Assembly: GCA_947498055.1 (NCBI GenBank)
Contig: CANMJA010000009.1
Span: 52,219 to 116,218 of the forward strand
Direction of reading: 5' to 3'
Source of the DNA: an uncultured Tenacibaculum sp.
GTDB lineage: Bacteria; Bacteroidota; Bacteroidia; Flavobacteriales; Flavobacteriaceae
DNA: 64,000 nucleotides
Shown one piece after another: positions 18,407 through 27,491 of this stretch (the first letter of the stretch is position 1; every line of letters begins with the position of its first letter). The notes beneath the pieces were generated by a model. It saw only the letters and a list, made by a program, of their open reading frames with translations, was not told where the DNA came from and made no database searches. A program made the position numbers and the translations under genes.

Positions 18407-18973
18407 ATGAAATCAATTAAATTATTAGCAATTCTTTTTATCGCTACATTAACATTTACAGCATGTTCTGATGATGAAAACCCTATGGAAGAGGTTGAAG
18501 AAGAAGTAATAACTACGATGAAAATTACTTTAACACCTGATGGAGGTGGCACAAGTGTTACTATGGAAAGTAAAGATTTAGATGGAGATGGACCAAATCT
18601 TCCTGAAATCACTGGTGCTATATTAAGTGCAAATACTACTTATAATGCTTCTATTACTTTATCTAACGAAACTGAAAGTCCTGCTGAAGATATTACTGCT
18701 GAAGTAAGAGAAAAAGACGAAGAGCATCAATTCTTCTACCAAGTTTCTAGTAGCTTAAATGCAACAGCTGCCTATGCTGGGAGTAATGATTCTAATGGTA
18801 ACCCTGTAGGTTTAAATTTTACATTAACTACAACAGATGCTAGCAATGGTGGTATTATTGTTACTTTAAGACATGAACCTAATAAATCTGCTTCTGGTGT
18901 AAAGAATGGAGATATTACAAATGCTGATGGAGAAACAGATATTGAAGTAACTTTTCCTGTTACTATTCAATAA
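18407..18973 (+). CDS. Lipoprotein of the TonB-receptor module
   Basis: 188 residues with the lipobox LTFTAC (Cys near 20) followed by an acidic linker (SDDENPMEEVEEEV). The mature domain is beta-rich, with DGDGPNLPEITGAILSANTTY and a terminal strand region. The pattern is typical of small lipoproteins coded directly after TonB receptors in Flavobacteria, sometimes listed as 'type 1 periplasmic binding fold' proteins. It starts 28 nt after the receptor and is followed by a strong terminator, so the module is a three-gene transcript. It may be a surface or periplasmic substrate-binding partner. Confidence 0.78.
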   Translation: MKSIKLLAILFIATLTFTACSDDENPMEEVEEEVITTMKITLTPDGGGTSVTMESKDLDGDGPNLPEITGAILSANTTYNASITLSNETESPAEDITAEVREKDEEHQFFYQVSSSLNATAAYAGSNDSNGNPVGLNFTLTTTDASNGGIIVTLRHEPNKSASGVKNGDITNADGETDIEVTFPVTIQ

Positions 18974-18994
18974 TTCACAATACTATATTGTAAG

Positions 18995-19030
18995 AAATAG
19001 GCTGCCTTTTAGGGCAGCCTATTTTATTTT
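18995..19030 (+). terminator. Strong intrinsic terminator of the TonB module
   Basis: AAATAGGCTGCC (18995-19006) and GGCAGCCTATTT (19013-19024) form a perfect 12-bp stem with a 6-nt loop and a T-rich tail. It begins 22 nt after the lipoprotein stop. Confidence 0.9.
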
Positions 19031-19166
19031 AAAATAATATGTCTTTATCAAAAGAAATTATACGGTTTACGAAAATTCGCTTCCTATAATGCATTTCTAT
19101 TTTTTAATTGAAATAGTAGAACAACTCTCCTCATTTTTTTATAAAAAATAAACTTATTTACTAAGT

Positions 19167-19196
19167 AAAAAACCCCGCTCTATAAGAAGAGCGGGG
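19167..19196 (-). terminator. Minus-strand terminator of the small membrane-protein gene
   Basis: CCCCGCTCT (19173-19181) and AGAGCGGGG (19188-19196) form a GC-rich 9-bp stem preceded on the plus strand by a run of As. Read on the minus strand it is a stem followed by TTTTTT. It lies about 90 nt beyond the stop of the gene at 19285-19518 and supports that gene being real. Confidence 0.8.
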
Positions 19197-19284
19197 AAAT
19201 TGCTATGAAAAAGAGTATGAACGTCTCCATACATTACTTATTATATCAAAATATATGCCAAAAATTTCAGTAAACAATTATAAA

Positions 19285-19518
19285 CTAGAGAGGTATCGAT
19301 ATAATTATTTTAATGCTAAGAAACAAAAGAAAAGCTATCACAATAGTAAAAACTATTTTATTTCTCCATAGAGTTTTGAAAAACTCAAAAAAGAAAACAA
19401 ACGGATTTATTAGTATTAAAAATAGTACAACTAGTAGAATTTGAATTAGTTTATTCTTTACAAAATCAAAAAAATTATACAATTTCCTATTTGAATAGAA
19501 TGGTTTATTCCTTTTCAT
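19285..19518 (-). CDS. Small two-helix membrane protein
   Basis: 77 residues from the ATG at 19518 (MKRNKPFYSNRK). A longer in-frame start at 19584 is possible but adds residues without pattern. Two hydrophobic helices, ILLVVLFLILINPFVFFF and IVFTIVIAFLLFLSI, are joined by a short basic loop. No family recognised. The downstream minus-strand terminator at 19167-19196 and its isolation between two terminated units support expression. It is divergent from the ABC-F gene. Confidence 0.55.
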   Translation of the reverse strand: MKRNKPFYSNRKLYNFFDFVKNKLIQILLVVLFLILINPFVFFFEFFKTLWRNKIVFTIVIAFLLFLSIKIIISIPL

Positions 19519-19672
19519 AAAGTAAATATAAAAAATAATCGCAGCTTTTAATTCTGATCTATTACAATTACATATTTTTAACAAATAGTATTTTGTTTAT
19601 TGTATTAGTACTCATCTTTACGTTAAACAACCTTCAAAATTACTATTTTCGCGTCTTTAAAATTAGGCATAC

Positions 19673-21304
19673 ATGATTACAGTAGATCAGTTAAAAGTAG
19701 AATTTAGTGGTAATACTTTATTTAGCGATGTTTCGTTTGTTATTAATGAAAATGATAAAATTGCTTTAATGGGTAAAAACGGTGCAGGAAAATCTACGAT
19801 GATGAAAATTATTGCAGGAGTTTCTTCCCCAACTAAAGGAGCTGTTCGTTGTCCAAAAGACACTGTTATTGCCTATTTACCACAGCATTTGTTAATGGAA
19901 GACAATTGTACTGTTAAAGAAGAAGCTTCCAAAGCATTTCAGGCTATTTTTGAAATGAAAGCTGAAATGGAGGATTTGAATAAACAGTTAGAAACACGTA
20001 CCGATTACGAATCTGACAGTTATATGAAAATTATAGAACGTGTTTCAGATTTAGGTGAAAAATACTATGCTTTAGAAGAAATTAATTATGAAGCGGAAGT
20101 AGAAAAAGCGCTAAAAGGACTGGGATTTAAACAACAAGATTTTGATCGGTTAACCTCTGAATTTAGTGGTGGCTGGAGAATGCGTATTGAATTGGCTAAA
20201 ATTTTATTACAAAAACCTGATTTAATTTTATTAGATGAGCCTACCAACCATGTTGATATTGAATCTGTAATTTGGCTAGAAAACTTTTTACTAAACAAAG
20301 CCAAAGCTGTTGTTGTTATTTCTCACGATAAAGCCTTTATTGATACTATTACCAATCGTACCATAGAAGTTACTATGGGTACTATTCATGATTATAAAGC
20401 TAATTATTCTCATTATCTAGAATTACGTAAAGAACGTAGATCTCATCAATTAAAAGCTTACGAAGAACAGCAAAAATTTATTGCAGATACCAAAGCTTTT
20501 ATTGAACGCTTTAAAGGAACCTATTCTAAAACGAATCAAGTTGCTTCTAGAGAAAGAATGCTCGAAAAGTTAGTTCCTGTAGAAATTGATGAGGTAGATA
20601 CTTCTGCTTTAAAATTACGCTTCCCTCCTTCTCCTAGATCTGGAGATTACCCTGTAAAAGTAGACGGTTTAACTAAAAAATATGGAGACTTAACTGTTTT
20701 TAAAGATGCTAGTTTCTCGATTGCAAGAGGCGAAAAAGTATCTTTTGTTGGTAGAAATGGAGAAGGAAAATCGACCATGATAAAAGCGATTATGGGAGAA
20801 ATTGATTTTGAAGGTGAAGGTGGCTTAGGACATAATGCTAAAGTGGGATATTTTGCACAAAATCAAGCTTCTTTATTAGATCCTGAATTAACTATTTTTC
20901 AAACCGTAGATGAAGTTGCAGAAGGTGATGTAAGAACACAAATAAAGAATATTCTTGGTCGTTTTATGTTTAGTGGTGACGATTTAGAGAAAAAAGTGAA
21001 AGTACTTTCTGGAGGTGAAAAAACTCGTTTAGCAATGGTTAAACTATTATTAGAACCTGTAAACTTGTTAATTTTAGATGAACCTACCAACCATTTAGAT
21101 TTGAAATCGAAAGATGTTATAAAAGAAGCCTTATTAAATTACGATGGTACGTTAATTTTAGTATCTCACGATAGAGATTTTTTACAAGGTTTATCTGAAA
21201 AAGTATTTGAATTTAAAGATAAACGTGTTATTGAACATTTTGAAACCATTGATGCTTTTTTAGAGCGTAATAATATTAAAGCTTTGAAGGAAATTGATTT
21301 ATAA
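19673..21304 (+). CDS. ABC-F family ATPase (ribosome-associated)
   Basis: 543 residues with two soluble ABC cassettes and no membrane segments. Walker A motifs are GKNGAGKST and GRNGEGKST, signatures FSGGW and LSGGEKTRL, Walker B LLDEPTNHVD and ILDEPTNHLD. A charged linker between the cassettes (about 240-305, KERRSHQLKAYEEQQ) is the P-site tRNA interaction motif region typical of ABC-F proteins. ABC-F proteins act on the ribosome, in translation control or antibiotic protection. Subgroup (EttA, Uup or YbiT-like) not determined. Confidence 0.92.
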   Translation: MITVDQLKVEFSGNTLFSDVSFVINENDKIALMGKNGAGKSTMMKIIAGVSSPTKGAVRCPKDTVIAYLPQHLLMEDNCTVKEEASKAFQAIFEMKAEMEDLNKQLETRTDYESDSYMKIIERVSDLGEKYYALEEINYEAEVEKALKGLGFKQQDFDRLTSEFSGGWRMRIELAKILLQKPDLILLDEPTNHVDIESVIWLENFLLNKAKAVVVISHDKAFIDTITNRTIEVTMGTIHDYKANYSHYLELRKERRSHQLKAYEEQQKFIADTKAFIERFKGTYSKTNQVASRERMLEKLVPVEIDEVDTSALKLRFPPSPRSGDYPVKVDGLTKKYGDLTVFKDASFSIARGEKVSFVGRNGEGKSTMIKAIMGEIDFEGEGGLGHNAKVGYFAQNQASLLDPELTIFQTVDEVAEGDVRTQIKNILGRFMFSGDDLEKKVKVLSGGEKTRLAMVKLLLEPVNLLILDEPTNHLDLKSKDVIKEALLNYDGTLILVSHDRDFLQGLSEKVFEFKDKRVIEHFETIDAFLERNNIKALKEIDL

Positions 21305-21372
21305 AACTCGAGTTATAAACTAATCAAGGGGTTTAACTCCCTTGTATTCATAAAAAGTACTAATCAAATATT

Positions 21373-21879
21373 TTAAAATTTTATAGTTTTTTCTAAAAGT
21401 AAAACTATTCCTTCTTCGGGACTATCTATATTACTACTTTTTTGCCAACTTTTACAAAACTCCTCTTTTGAATATTTTACTTTTCCTAGAGCTGGATCTG
21501 CAACCCAAACTTTATTTTTTTTTATTTTATATACAACTATAAAATGATTATTATTCCAATGTAATATCGCTGGCAAAGGAGCTTTTCTATATAGTTTTTC
21601 ATACGATAACTGTATTCCTACATTTTTTAATCCTAAACTATCCGCAGCATTGCTTAACCCAAGAAGTGAAGTTCCTCTTTTATCCATTCCTGATAATTTT
21701 TCTAACTCTTTTAACTCTACATTTTTGCCATAGTATTCACAAATCATTTTTAAACATACAGGACCACATTGAGCCGCTTTTTCCTGAAGTATTATGGGAA
21801 AATCATTCTTCTTTGTAAGTCTACCAAATCCAATTAGAATTGGAATAGTTACTATTAAAATTATTAATTTAATTTTCAT
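21373..21879 (-). CDS. Stand-alone C39-type cysteine peptidase domain protein
   Basis: 168 residues: an N-terminal membrane anchor or signal (KLIILIVTIPILIGFG) followed by one Peptidase_C39 domain. Active-site elements are Gln32 and Cys38 in LQEKAAQCGP, His112 in NNNHFIVVYKI and Asp128 in VADPALG. C39 domains are usually the N-terminal part of bacteriocin-exporting ABC transporters; here no transporter or precursor peptide is adjacent, and the domain would face outside the inner membrane. It lies 13 nt downstream of the M90 peptidase gene, so the two are probably co-transcribed. Confidence 0.8.
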   Translation of the reverse strand: MKIKLIILIVTIPILIGFGRLTKKNDFPIILQEKAAQCGPVCLKMICEYYGKNVELKELEKLSGMDKRGTSLLGLSNAADSLGLKNVGIQLSYEKLYRKAPLPAILHWNNNHFIVVYKIKKNKVWVADPALGKVKYSKEEFCKSWQKSSNIDSPEEGIVLLLEKTIKF

Positions 21880-21892
21880 GCTAAATAATTAT

Positions 21893-22768
21893 TCAAATTA
21901 AACAACACTTTTTATATTTAAGCCCACTGTTACAAGGACAAGGGTCGTTTCTAGAAATATCTATACGCTTTAAATGTAAATTTTTATCATCCATATCTTG
22001 TTTGAATATTTTCTCTAACAAACTATACAAATCTGGATGTTTTTTTGCTAATAACTTCGGTCTTTCAAAAAAATATTCGCTTGCTACCGAGAAAAATTCT
22101 GCATTATTAGTTCCTCCATATGGATTGATATCTGAGTTTTCATCATATATTTCCTCCATTTTTTTATTCATTAAATCTAGCCAAGGAATTATGTATTGTT
22201 TGTCTAATAATACTTTAGGAATACCGTCGATTTCGCCATCTAATTTATCTATTAAATGAACAAACTCATGAATTGCTGTATTTTTTTTATCCGATTCATT
22301 TGCAAACCCTAAATGCAACGCCGGTTTCGATAAAATCATTTTACCTTCTAAATATCCATTACCAACCATTCCTAAAATACGACGATCTTTCCCAGTAGTT
22401 TCAAAATCTTTATTAAACATTTTAGGATATAAAATAATTTCAGAAATATTTGGATACCTCCATCTAGGAAAATTAAAAATAGGAATTACTGCACTAGCTC
22501 CAATTAATAATCTATCTGTAATATCTACAGAAACATCTACCCCTATTACCTTACAGTTTAAAATAAATTCATGAACTTTATATTCGAATAACTTTTTCTC
22601 TTCTTTATTTAAAGCATTATAAAATGCTACTTTTTCTATTAATATTAGTTTCCATTTTTCTAAAAAAGAGGTCTTAGGCTCTTTCCATTTTGAAATGGCT
22701 TCTTTTTTTGAAAATGAACTAAAAAGAATAATAGCAATAAGTAATAATAATGAAAAAAATAGCAACAT
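21893..22768 (-). CDS. M90 (MtfA-like) zinc metallopeptidase with C-terminal SEC-C motif
   Basis: 291 residues. An N-terminal hydrophobic helix (LLFFSLLLLIAIILF) is followed by the MtfA/M90 domain with the zinc motif HEFVH (His167, Glu168, His171) and DKLDGEIDGIP. The last 19 residues are a SEC-C zinc-binding motif (DPCPCNSG then KYKKCC, Cys277, 279, 288, 289). MtfA proteins are soluble aminopeptidases regulated through partner binding; this one is membrane-tethered with an added metal motif. It is first of a pair with the C39 protein. Confidence 0.85.
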   Translation of the reverse strand: MLLFFSLLLLIAIILFSSFSKKEAISKWKEPKTSFLEKWKLILIEKVAFYNALNKEEKKLFEYKVHEFILNCKVIGVDVSVDITDRLLIGASAVIPIFNFPRWRYPNISEIILYPKMFNKDFETTGKDRRILGMVGNGYLEGKMILSKPALHLGFANESDKKNTAIHEFVHLIDKLDGEIDGIPKVLLDKQYIIPWLDLMNKKMEEIYDENSDINPYGGTNNAEFFSVASEYFFERPKLLAKKHPDLYSLLEKIFKQDMDDKNLHLKRIDISRNDPCPCNSGLKYKKCCLI

Positions 22769-22839
22769 TTTATACCGACTAATTAGAAATACAATATTAA
22801 AGTAAAAAAATACATGGTAGCATAAAAAGTTATGAACTT

Positions 22840-23256
22840 TTAATATTCAAAACTCTTTTCCATAATTACATAATGAATTCCTTCTTTATCAAATGTCTTT
22901 AAAGTTTTCTTCATTCCAACTTTTTCATAAAAAGAAGTTTTATCTACTCTAGCATTACACCATAACTTTTTCACCTCTTTGTTTAACACAAAAGCAAGTA
23001 AATGGTTTATTAAAAGAGTACCAAATCCTTGTCCTTGTTCTGCTGTTTTTGTAGCAAATTTTCTGAATTGTGCATTACCCTGTTTCATAAATAAAGATAC
23101 TACAGAAATAAGCTTTTCGTTTTTAAAAAGTCCAAAATGTATCCCTTCCTCATCATTTTCAAGCATCACAAATTCCTTTTCCTTATCTGGCCACATTACT
23201 TGATGTCTTAGTTTATAAGTTTCTTGGGCTTGTATTTGTTTAATTTTAATATTCAT
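22840..23256 (-). CDS. GNAT family N-acetyltransferase
   Basis: 138 residues. The acetyl-CoA binding loop is EQGQGFGTLLINHL (Q-x-x-G-x-G/A pattern) and the C-terminal strand motif is FYEKVGMKKT. The N-terminal IKIKQIQAQETYKLRHQVMWPD is typical of small Bacteroidota GNATs. Substrate unknown. It stands alone on the minus strand between the peptidases and a small TPR gene. Confidence 0.85.
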   Translation of the reverse strand: MNIKIKQIQAQETYKLRHQVMWPDKEKEFVMLENDEEGIHFGLFKNEKLISVVSLFMKQGNAQFRKFATKTAEQGQGFGTLLINHLLAFVLNKEVKKLWCNARVDKTSFYEKVGMKKTLKTFDKEGIHYVIMEKSFEY

Positions 23257-23281
23257 TGAAACGATATTTATAACTCAAATA

Positions 23282-23476
23282 CTATCCAATGAAATTTGTA
23301 TTGTCTTTTTCTATTGCTTGTTCTAATAATACAATAGCTTTATTATATTCTTTAGAATCATAAAAAATAAGCCCCTTTTTATATAAATCAATTGATTCTG
23401 ATTTTTGAGCAAACAAAATAGATATGCTAGTATTAAATAATAATAGTGCACTAAAAACTATATTACCGTTTTTCAT
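23282..23476 (-). CDS. Short exported protein with one TPR, possibly a remnant
   Basis: 64 residues: a signal peptide (IVFSALLLFNTSISILFA) and a single tetratricopeptide repeat (IDLYKKGLIFYDSKEYNKAIVLLEQAI), ending FIG and a TAG stop. TPR proteins usually carry several repeats, so this looks like the 5' end of a longer gene cut by a stop. The frame beyond the stop shows no further TPR text before the GNAT start 25 nt later. It could be expressed or decaying. Confidence 0.5.
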   Translation of the reverse strand: MKNGNIVFSALLLFNTSISILFAQKSESIDLYKKGLIFYDSKEYNKAIVLLEQAIEKDNTNFIG

Positions 23477-23560
23477 TTTTATAAGTTTTTACTAATTCCA
23501 TTTTTTGACTGTTAAATGACCAGAAAACAAATGAATTGGAAAAATTTCACCTTTTAAAAG

Positions 23561-24712
23561 TTACAACAATGTCTCTAAATAATGCGTATCTATATGATAT
23601 AATTCTTTTAAACTTTTAATTTTTGCTTCTATTGCCTCTACATCTCTCTTTTTAGTAGATTTACTACCAATTAACATCACATTTTTACGCGTATGTTCGT
23701 TACTTATAAACTCAAATACTTTCGTATTGTAATTATTTTTTTCTAAAATTAAAGCACGAATAGTATCTGTTACCATTTCAAACTGACGTTCTTTGAAAAT
23801 TCCATATTTTAATAACGGACTCTCTTGCTCTAGTCCTTTTACTTGTTGACGAACTTGTTTATGGCAACAAGGAGCACAAATAATTAATTCCGACTTTGCA
23901 GCTAAACCTTTATAAATAGCATCATCTGTTGCGGTATCACAAGCATGTAAAGCAATTAAAATATCTATTTTATCGTTGTCGTATTCTTGAATAGGTTTTG
24001 CCACAAAATTTAATGAAGAAAAACCACATTTTTCAGCAATATTGTTACAATAACTTACTAAACTCTCTCTTAATTCAATTCCAGTTATGGTTACTTTGTA
24101 CTTTTTGGTATTCACTAAATAGTCATATAAGGCAAAAGTTAAATAGCCCTTTCCAGATCCCATATCTACAATATGTAGCTCTTTATTTGTATTTACAGAA
24201 CTTAATAAACCTTCTATAATTTCTAAATACTTATTAATTTGACGGTATTTATCCGCCATTTTAGGAATTATATTATTATTTACATCTGTTATATTTAAAT
24301 ATCTTAGGTATTCTGCTAATTCTACTCTCTTTTCTTTTGGTTTATCGTGCGTATCTGGCAATTTGTTTTTAAAACTTGGAATAGTACTTTTATAGCTAAT
24401 TTTCTTTTTCTTAGACACAAAAATTAATAGATCTTCAGAAAGGGTAAATAATGTTGCTGCTCTAAACTTTTCTAGCAACAATTCTTCTATTTCTAAAATA
24501 GCTTCTTCTAATACAAAGTTTTTTGTTTGATCGTTAGTAGTATATCTATACGTAAACTGAAACTGCTCTTCTCCTTTTATTTTTACTTGACGTATATAAA
24601 CATTAGCTAAATTATCGCTCTTACGAACGGGTTTACTTAATGTTATTTTAACAAAATTAGCTTCTAAAACACTTTTACTTAGTGTATCTCTTACTTTTTG
24701 AAATTCATTCAT
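23561..24712 (-). CDS. SAM-dependent methyltransferase, Methyltransf_32 type
   Basis: 383 residues. The C-terminal half is a Rossmann-fold methyltransferase: motif I is IVDMGSGKGYLTF (about 180-192), then GIELRESLV, ILIALHACDTATDDA and CAPCCHKQVRQQ. The ALHACD and CAPCCHKQ motifs characterise the Methyltransf_32 / METTL25-like group. The N-terminal 150 residues form a separate alpha/beta region with many Lys. It is probably an RNA- or protein-directed methyltransferase; the substrate is not established. It is divergent from ttcA across 90 nt, with a CAAAAATA (reverse -7) box just before its start. Confidence 0.85.
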   Translation of the reverse strand: MNEFQKVRDTLSKSVLEANFVKITLSKPVRKSDNLANVYIRQVKIKGEEQFQFTYRYTTNDQTKNFVLEEAILEIEELLLEKFRAATLFTLSEDLLIFVSKKKKISYKSTIPSFKNKLPDTHDKPKEKRVELAEYLRYLNITDVNNNIIPKMADKYRQINKYLEIIEGLLSSVNTNKELHIVDMGSGKGYLTFALYDYLVNTKKYKVTITGIELRESLVSYCNNIAEKCGFSSLNFVAKPIQEYDNDKIDILIALHACDTATDDAIYKGLAAKSELIICAPCCHKQVRQQVKGLEQESPLLKYGIFKERQFEMVTDTIRALILEKNNYNTKVFEFISNEHTRKNVMLIGSKSTKKRDVEAIEAKIKSLKELYHIDTHYLETLL

Positions 24713-24789
24713 ACCACAAAAATAAACAACATTCTTTTTAAAAAGTATCTTTATTTACAATTACATTTTACGATTTACTTTTGATATAG

Positions 24790-24797
24790 TAATTTTG
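24790..24797 (+). promoter_or_regulatory. -7 box of ttcA, near-leaderless
   Basis: TAATTTTG matches TANNTTTG exactly and ends 5 nt before the ATG at 24803. Transcription would start at or very near the start codon, implying a leaderless or nearly leaderless mRNA. No good TTG lies 17-19 nt upstream. Confidence 0.45.
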
Positions 24798-24802
24798 CGC
24801 TT

Positions 24803-25591
24803 ATGGAAAACATAAAACAGGTAACAAAAAAATTACAAAAGTCAGTAGCAGAAGCTATTCAACAATTTGCTATGATTGATGATGGAGACCGAATTATGGT
24901 TTGTTTATCTGGCGGAAAAGATAGTTACACATTACTAAATATGTTATTGTATTTTCAAAAAGTAGCTCCTATTTCTTTTGAAATTATTGCGGTTAATCTA
25001 GATCAAAAACAACCTGGGTTTCCTGAAGAAGTGCTTCCTACTTATTTAGAAAAACTGGGGGTTAATTATAAAATTATAGAAAAAAATACTTATAAAATTG
25101 TAATGGACAAGACTCCGGAAGGAAAAACTACTTGTAGTCTATGTTCTAGATTACGAAGAGGAACCTTATATGAGGCTGCTAAAGATTTAAATTGTAACAA
25201 ACTTGCACTTGGACATCATAGAAATGATATTTTAGAAACCTTTTTCTTAAACATGTTTTTTTCAGGAAAAATAGAAACAATGCCTCCGAAATTTGTTAAT
25301 GATGCTGGAGATTTAATTGTGTTAAGACCTTTAGCATTTTGTAAAGAAAATGAAATTGAAATGTATTCAAATGCAATGAATTTTCCTATAATACCTTGTA
25401 ATTTATGTGGTTCTCAAGAGAATTTACAACGAAAAAAAGTAAAACAAATGATTACTGATTGGGAAAAAGAATTTCCGAATAGAAATTCTATTATGATGAA
25501 TGCACTACAAAATGTATATCCTTCTCATTTATTAGATCCTAATTTATATGATTTTAAAAAACTTGAAAACACCATTTTAAAAGAATCCTAA
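24803..25591 (+). CDS. ttcA: tRNA 2-thiocytidine biosynthesis protein TtcA
   Basis: 262 residues. TtcA thiolates C32 in certain tRNAs using an iron-sulfur cluster and ATP. The PP-loop is SGGKDS (36-41). The two conserved CxxC pairs are Cys111/Cys114 (CSLC) and Cys199/Cys202 (CNLCG), and [16 protein letters not shown] is the TtcA/TilS-like helix. Length is close to that usual for the family. It is monocistronic, ended by the hairpin at 25607-25638. Confidence 0.93.
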   Translation: MENIKQVTKKLQKSVAEAIQQFAMIDDGDRIMVCLSGGKDSYTLLNMLLYFQKVAPISFEIIAVNLDQKQPGFPEEVLPTYLEKLGVNYKIIEKNTYKIVMDKTPEGKTTCSLCSRLRRGTLYEAAKDLNCNKLALGHHRNDILETFFLNMFFSGKIETMPPKFVNDAGDLIVLRPLAFCKENEIEMYSNAMNFPIIPCNLCGSQENLQRKKVKQMITDWEKEFPNRNSIMMNALQNVYPSHLLDPNLYDFKKLENTILKES

Positions 25592-25606
25592 ATTATATAT
25601 GAACAT

Positions 25607-25638
25607 AAAAAAAGCCCAAGTAAAAACTTGAGCTTTTT
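25607..25638. terminator. Bidirectional terminator between ttcA and the fasciclin gene
   Basis: The A-run and GCCCAAG (25607-25620) pair with CTTGAGCTTTTT (25627-25638) with one mismatch. A-run and T-run flanks let it work for both converging transcripts. Confidence 0.75.
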
Positions 25639-25667
25639 AGATATGATTTAAAGTACTATTTTATGTT

Positions 25668-27491
25668 TTATGGTAATAAAACTGTATCTACTGCATGAAT
25701 AACACCATTTGTTCCTTGAACATCATTAGTTGCTGCTCCTACTAAAATATTTACAGTTTGCATACTCGATGTTTTTATTTGAGCTCCTGAAGTTAAATCT
25801 ATAGTTACCGTACCTCCTAAAGTAGTTACATCTCCATTTGTAAGTTGATCTGCTTGAACGTTAGCTCCATTAACTACATGGTACTTTAATACTGCGTCTA
25901 AAGTCGCTATTGGTATATCTCCTATAGAATTCCACATCATATTAGAATCAAGTAACGCTTGAAAAGCATCATTTGTTGGTGCAAAAATTGTGAATGGACC
26001 GTTACCTCTTAAAGTTTCTACAAAATTTGTAGTGTGTCTAGAGTCTGTTAAAGCAGCTACTAATGAAGTAAATCCTGCATTATTTAATGCTAAAGTTACT
26101 ACATTTGGAGGTAACATTACTTTATCTATAATATGAACCACTCCATTGCTTCCTTGCACATCTACAGTCACAGGTTTTGCATCTCCATTAAACTCAATTG
26201 CTCCAGTAACTTCTACTTGAAGAGATAATGGCTCGTCATTAGGTCCTGTAGCCAAAGTATTTACATAAGTATCCGATAAATCTGTTGATTTCACTTCTCC
26301 ACTTAGCACATGAAATAATAATACCGATTTTAAAGTTTCTACAGGAATATCATCTAATGAACTCCAAGAAGCATTAGAATCAAGTAACGCTTGAAAAGCT
26401 TCATTTGTTGGTGCAAAAACAGTAAATGGTCCATCTGCCTGAAGAGCTCCTACCAAATCTGCTTTTTGTAAGGCTGCTACTAGAGTACTCAATTCTGGTG
26501 TTTCAATTGCTAAATCTGTAATATCTTTTGGTAATACATCTGTCAATAATACTTCGTCAATAACATGAATTACTCCATTAGAAGCTTGCAAATCTGCATT
26601 CGTAACAGCTACTGATTGTCCTGCCGCTGTTGTTAATTTAACTCCACTAGATAAATCTACAATTAATTTTTCTGTGTTTAAAGTTTCTAACTCTTGACCA
26701 TTACTTAAATCACTAGAAAAAGCTTTCGCTGAAACAACATGATATAATAAAACATCTTTTAAAATTTCCACAGGAACATCATCTAACGAACTCCAAGCTG
26801 CTTTGGTATCTAATAGTTTCTGAAAAGCTTCATTTGTTGGTGCAAATACTGTCAATGGTCCTTCTGCCTGTAAAGCTGATACTAAATCTGTTTTCTGTAA
26901 CGCTTCTACTAAAATTGAAAAATCGCTGTTACCAGAAGCAATTCCTACTATATCCATAAATAAAGCATTAGGAAGTAATACTTCATCTACTAAGTGTATC
27001 ACTCCATTAGAAGCATCAACATCTACTGTATTAACAGATACAGACTGATTTGATTCTGTTTCTAATTTAACTCCAGCTGATAGATCTACTGTTATTTTAG
27101 CACCATTTAAAGTTGTTAATTCCTGATCATCTGATAAATCTGTAGACAATGCTTTTGTAGATACTACATGATATAGTAATACAGCTTTTAAAGTCTCTAC
27201 TGGAATATCATCTAAAGAATTCCACATGTTATTTGCATCTAATAATTTTTGAAAAGCTTCATTTGTTGGTGCAAATACAGTAAAAGGTCCATCTGCTTGC
27301 AAGGCAGATACTAAGTCCGCTTTTTGTAAAGCTGCTACTAAAGAAGTTAAATTATCTGCTTTAGATGCTACTACAGTAATATCCTCTTTTGGATTTTCTA
27401 CTACAGGATCGTCATCGCTACATGAAATTAAAAACCCAATACTTAAAAATAAACTAAGAATTAGCTTGGTTCTGATTTTTTTGATTAACAT
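25668..27491 (-). CDS. Four-domain fasciclin (FAS1) lipoprotein
   Basis: 607 residues: a lipoprotein signal with lipobox LISC (Cys near 24), then four FAS1 domains of about 135 residues (about 37-170, 175-315, 320-455, 460-605). Each has the FTVFAPTNEAFQ-type H1 motif (three read FAPTNEAFQ, the last FAPTNDAFQ) and a distal GVIHVIDEVLLP-like box. FAS1 domains mediate adhesion, so a surface adhesin is likely. The high similarity of the domains makes the gene a candidate for internal recombination. A CAAAAATA box at 27585-27592 on the plus strand is a possible reverse -7 element. Confidence 0.92.
   Translation of the reverse strand: MLIKKIRTKLILSLFLSIGFLISCSDDDPVVENPKEDITVVASKADNLTSLVAALQKADLVSALQADGPFTVFAPTNEAFQKLLDANNMWNSLDDIPVETLKAVLLYHVVSTKALSTDLSDDQELTTLNGAKITVDLSAGVKLETESNQSVSVNTVDVDASNGVIHLVDEVLLPNALFMDIVGIASGNSDFSILVEALQKTDLVSALQAEGPLTVFAPTNEAFQKLLDTKAAWSSLDDVPVEILKDVLLYHVVSAKAFSSDLSNGQELETLNTEKLIVDLSSGVKLTTAAGQSVAVTNADLQASNGVIHVIDEVLLTDVLPKDITDLAIETPELSTLVAALQKADLVGALQADGPFTVFAPTNEAFQALLDSNASWSSLDDIPVETLKSVLLFHVLSGEVKSTDLSDTYVNTLATGPNDEPLSLQVEVTGAIEFNGDAKPVTVDVQGSNGVVHIIDKVMLPPNVVTLALNNAGFTSLVAALTDSRHTTNFVETLRGNGPFTIFAPTNDAFQALLDSNMMWNSIGDIPIATLDAVLKYHVVNGANVQADQLTNGDVTTLGGTVTIDLTSGAQIKTSSMQTVNILVGAATNDVQGTNGVIHAVDTVLLP

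Noticed and set aside
23282..23476. Frameshifted longer TPR gene running into the GNAT
   Set aside because: No further TPR text is visible in any frame between the stop and the GNAT start.
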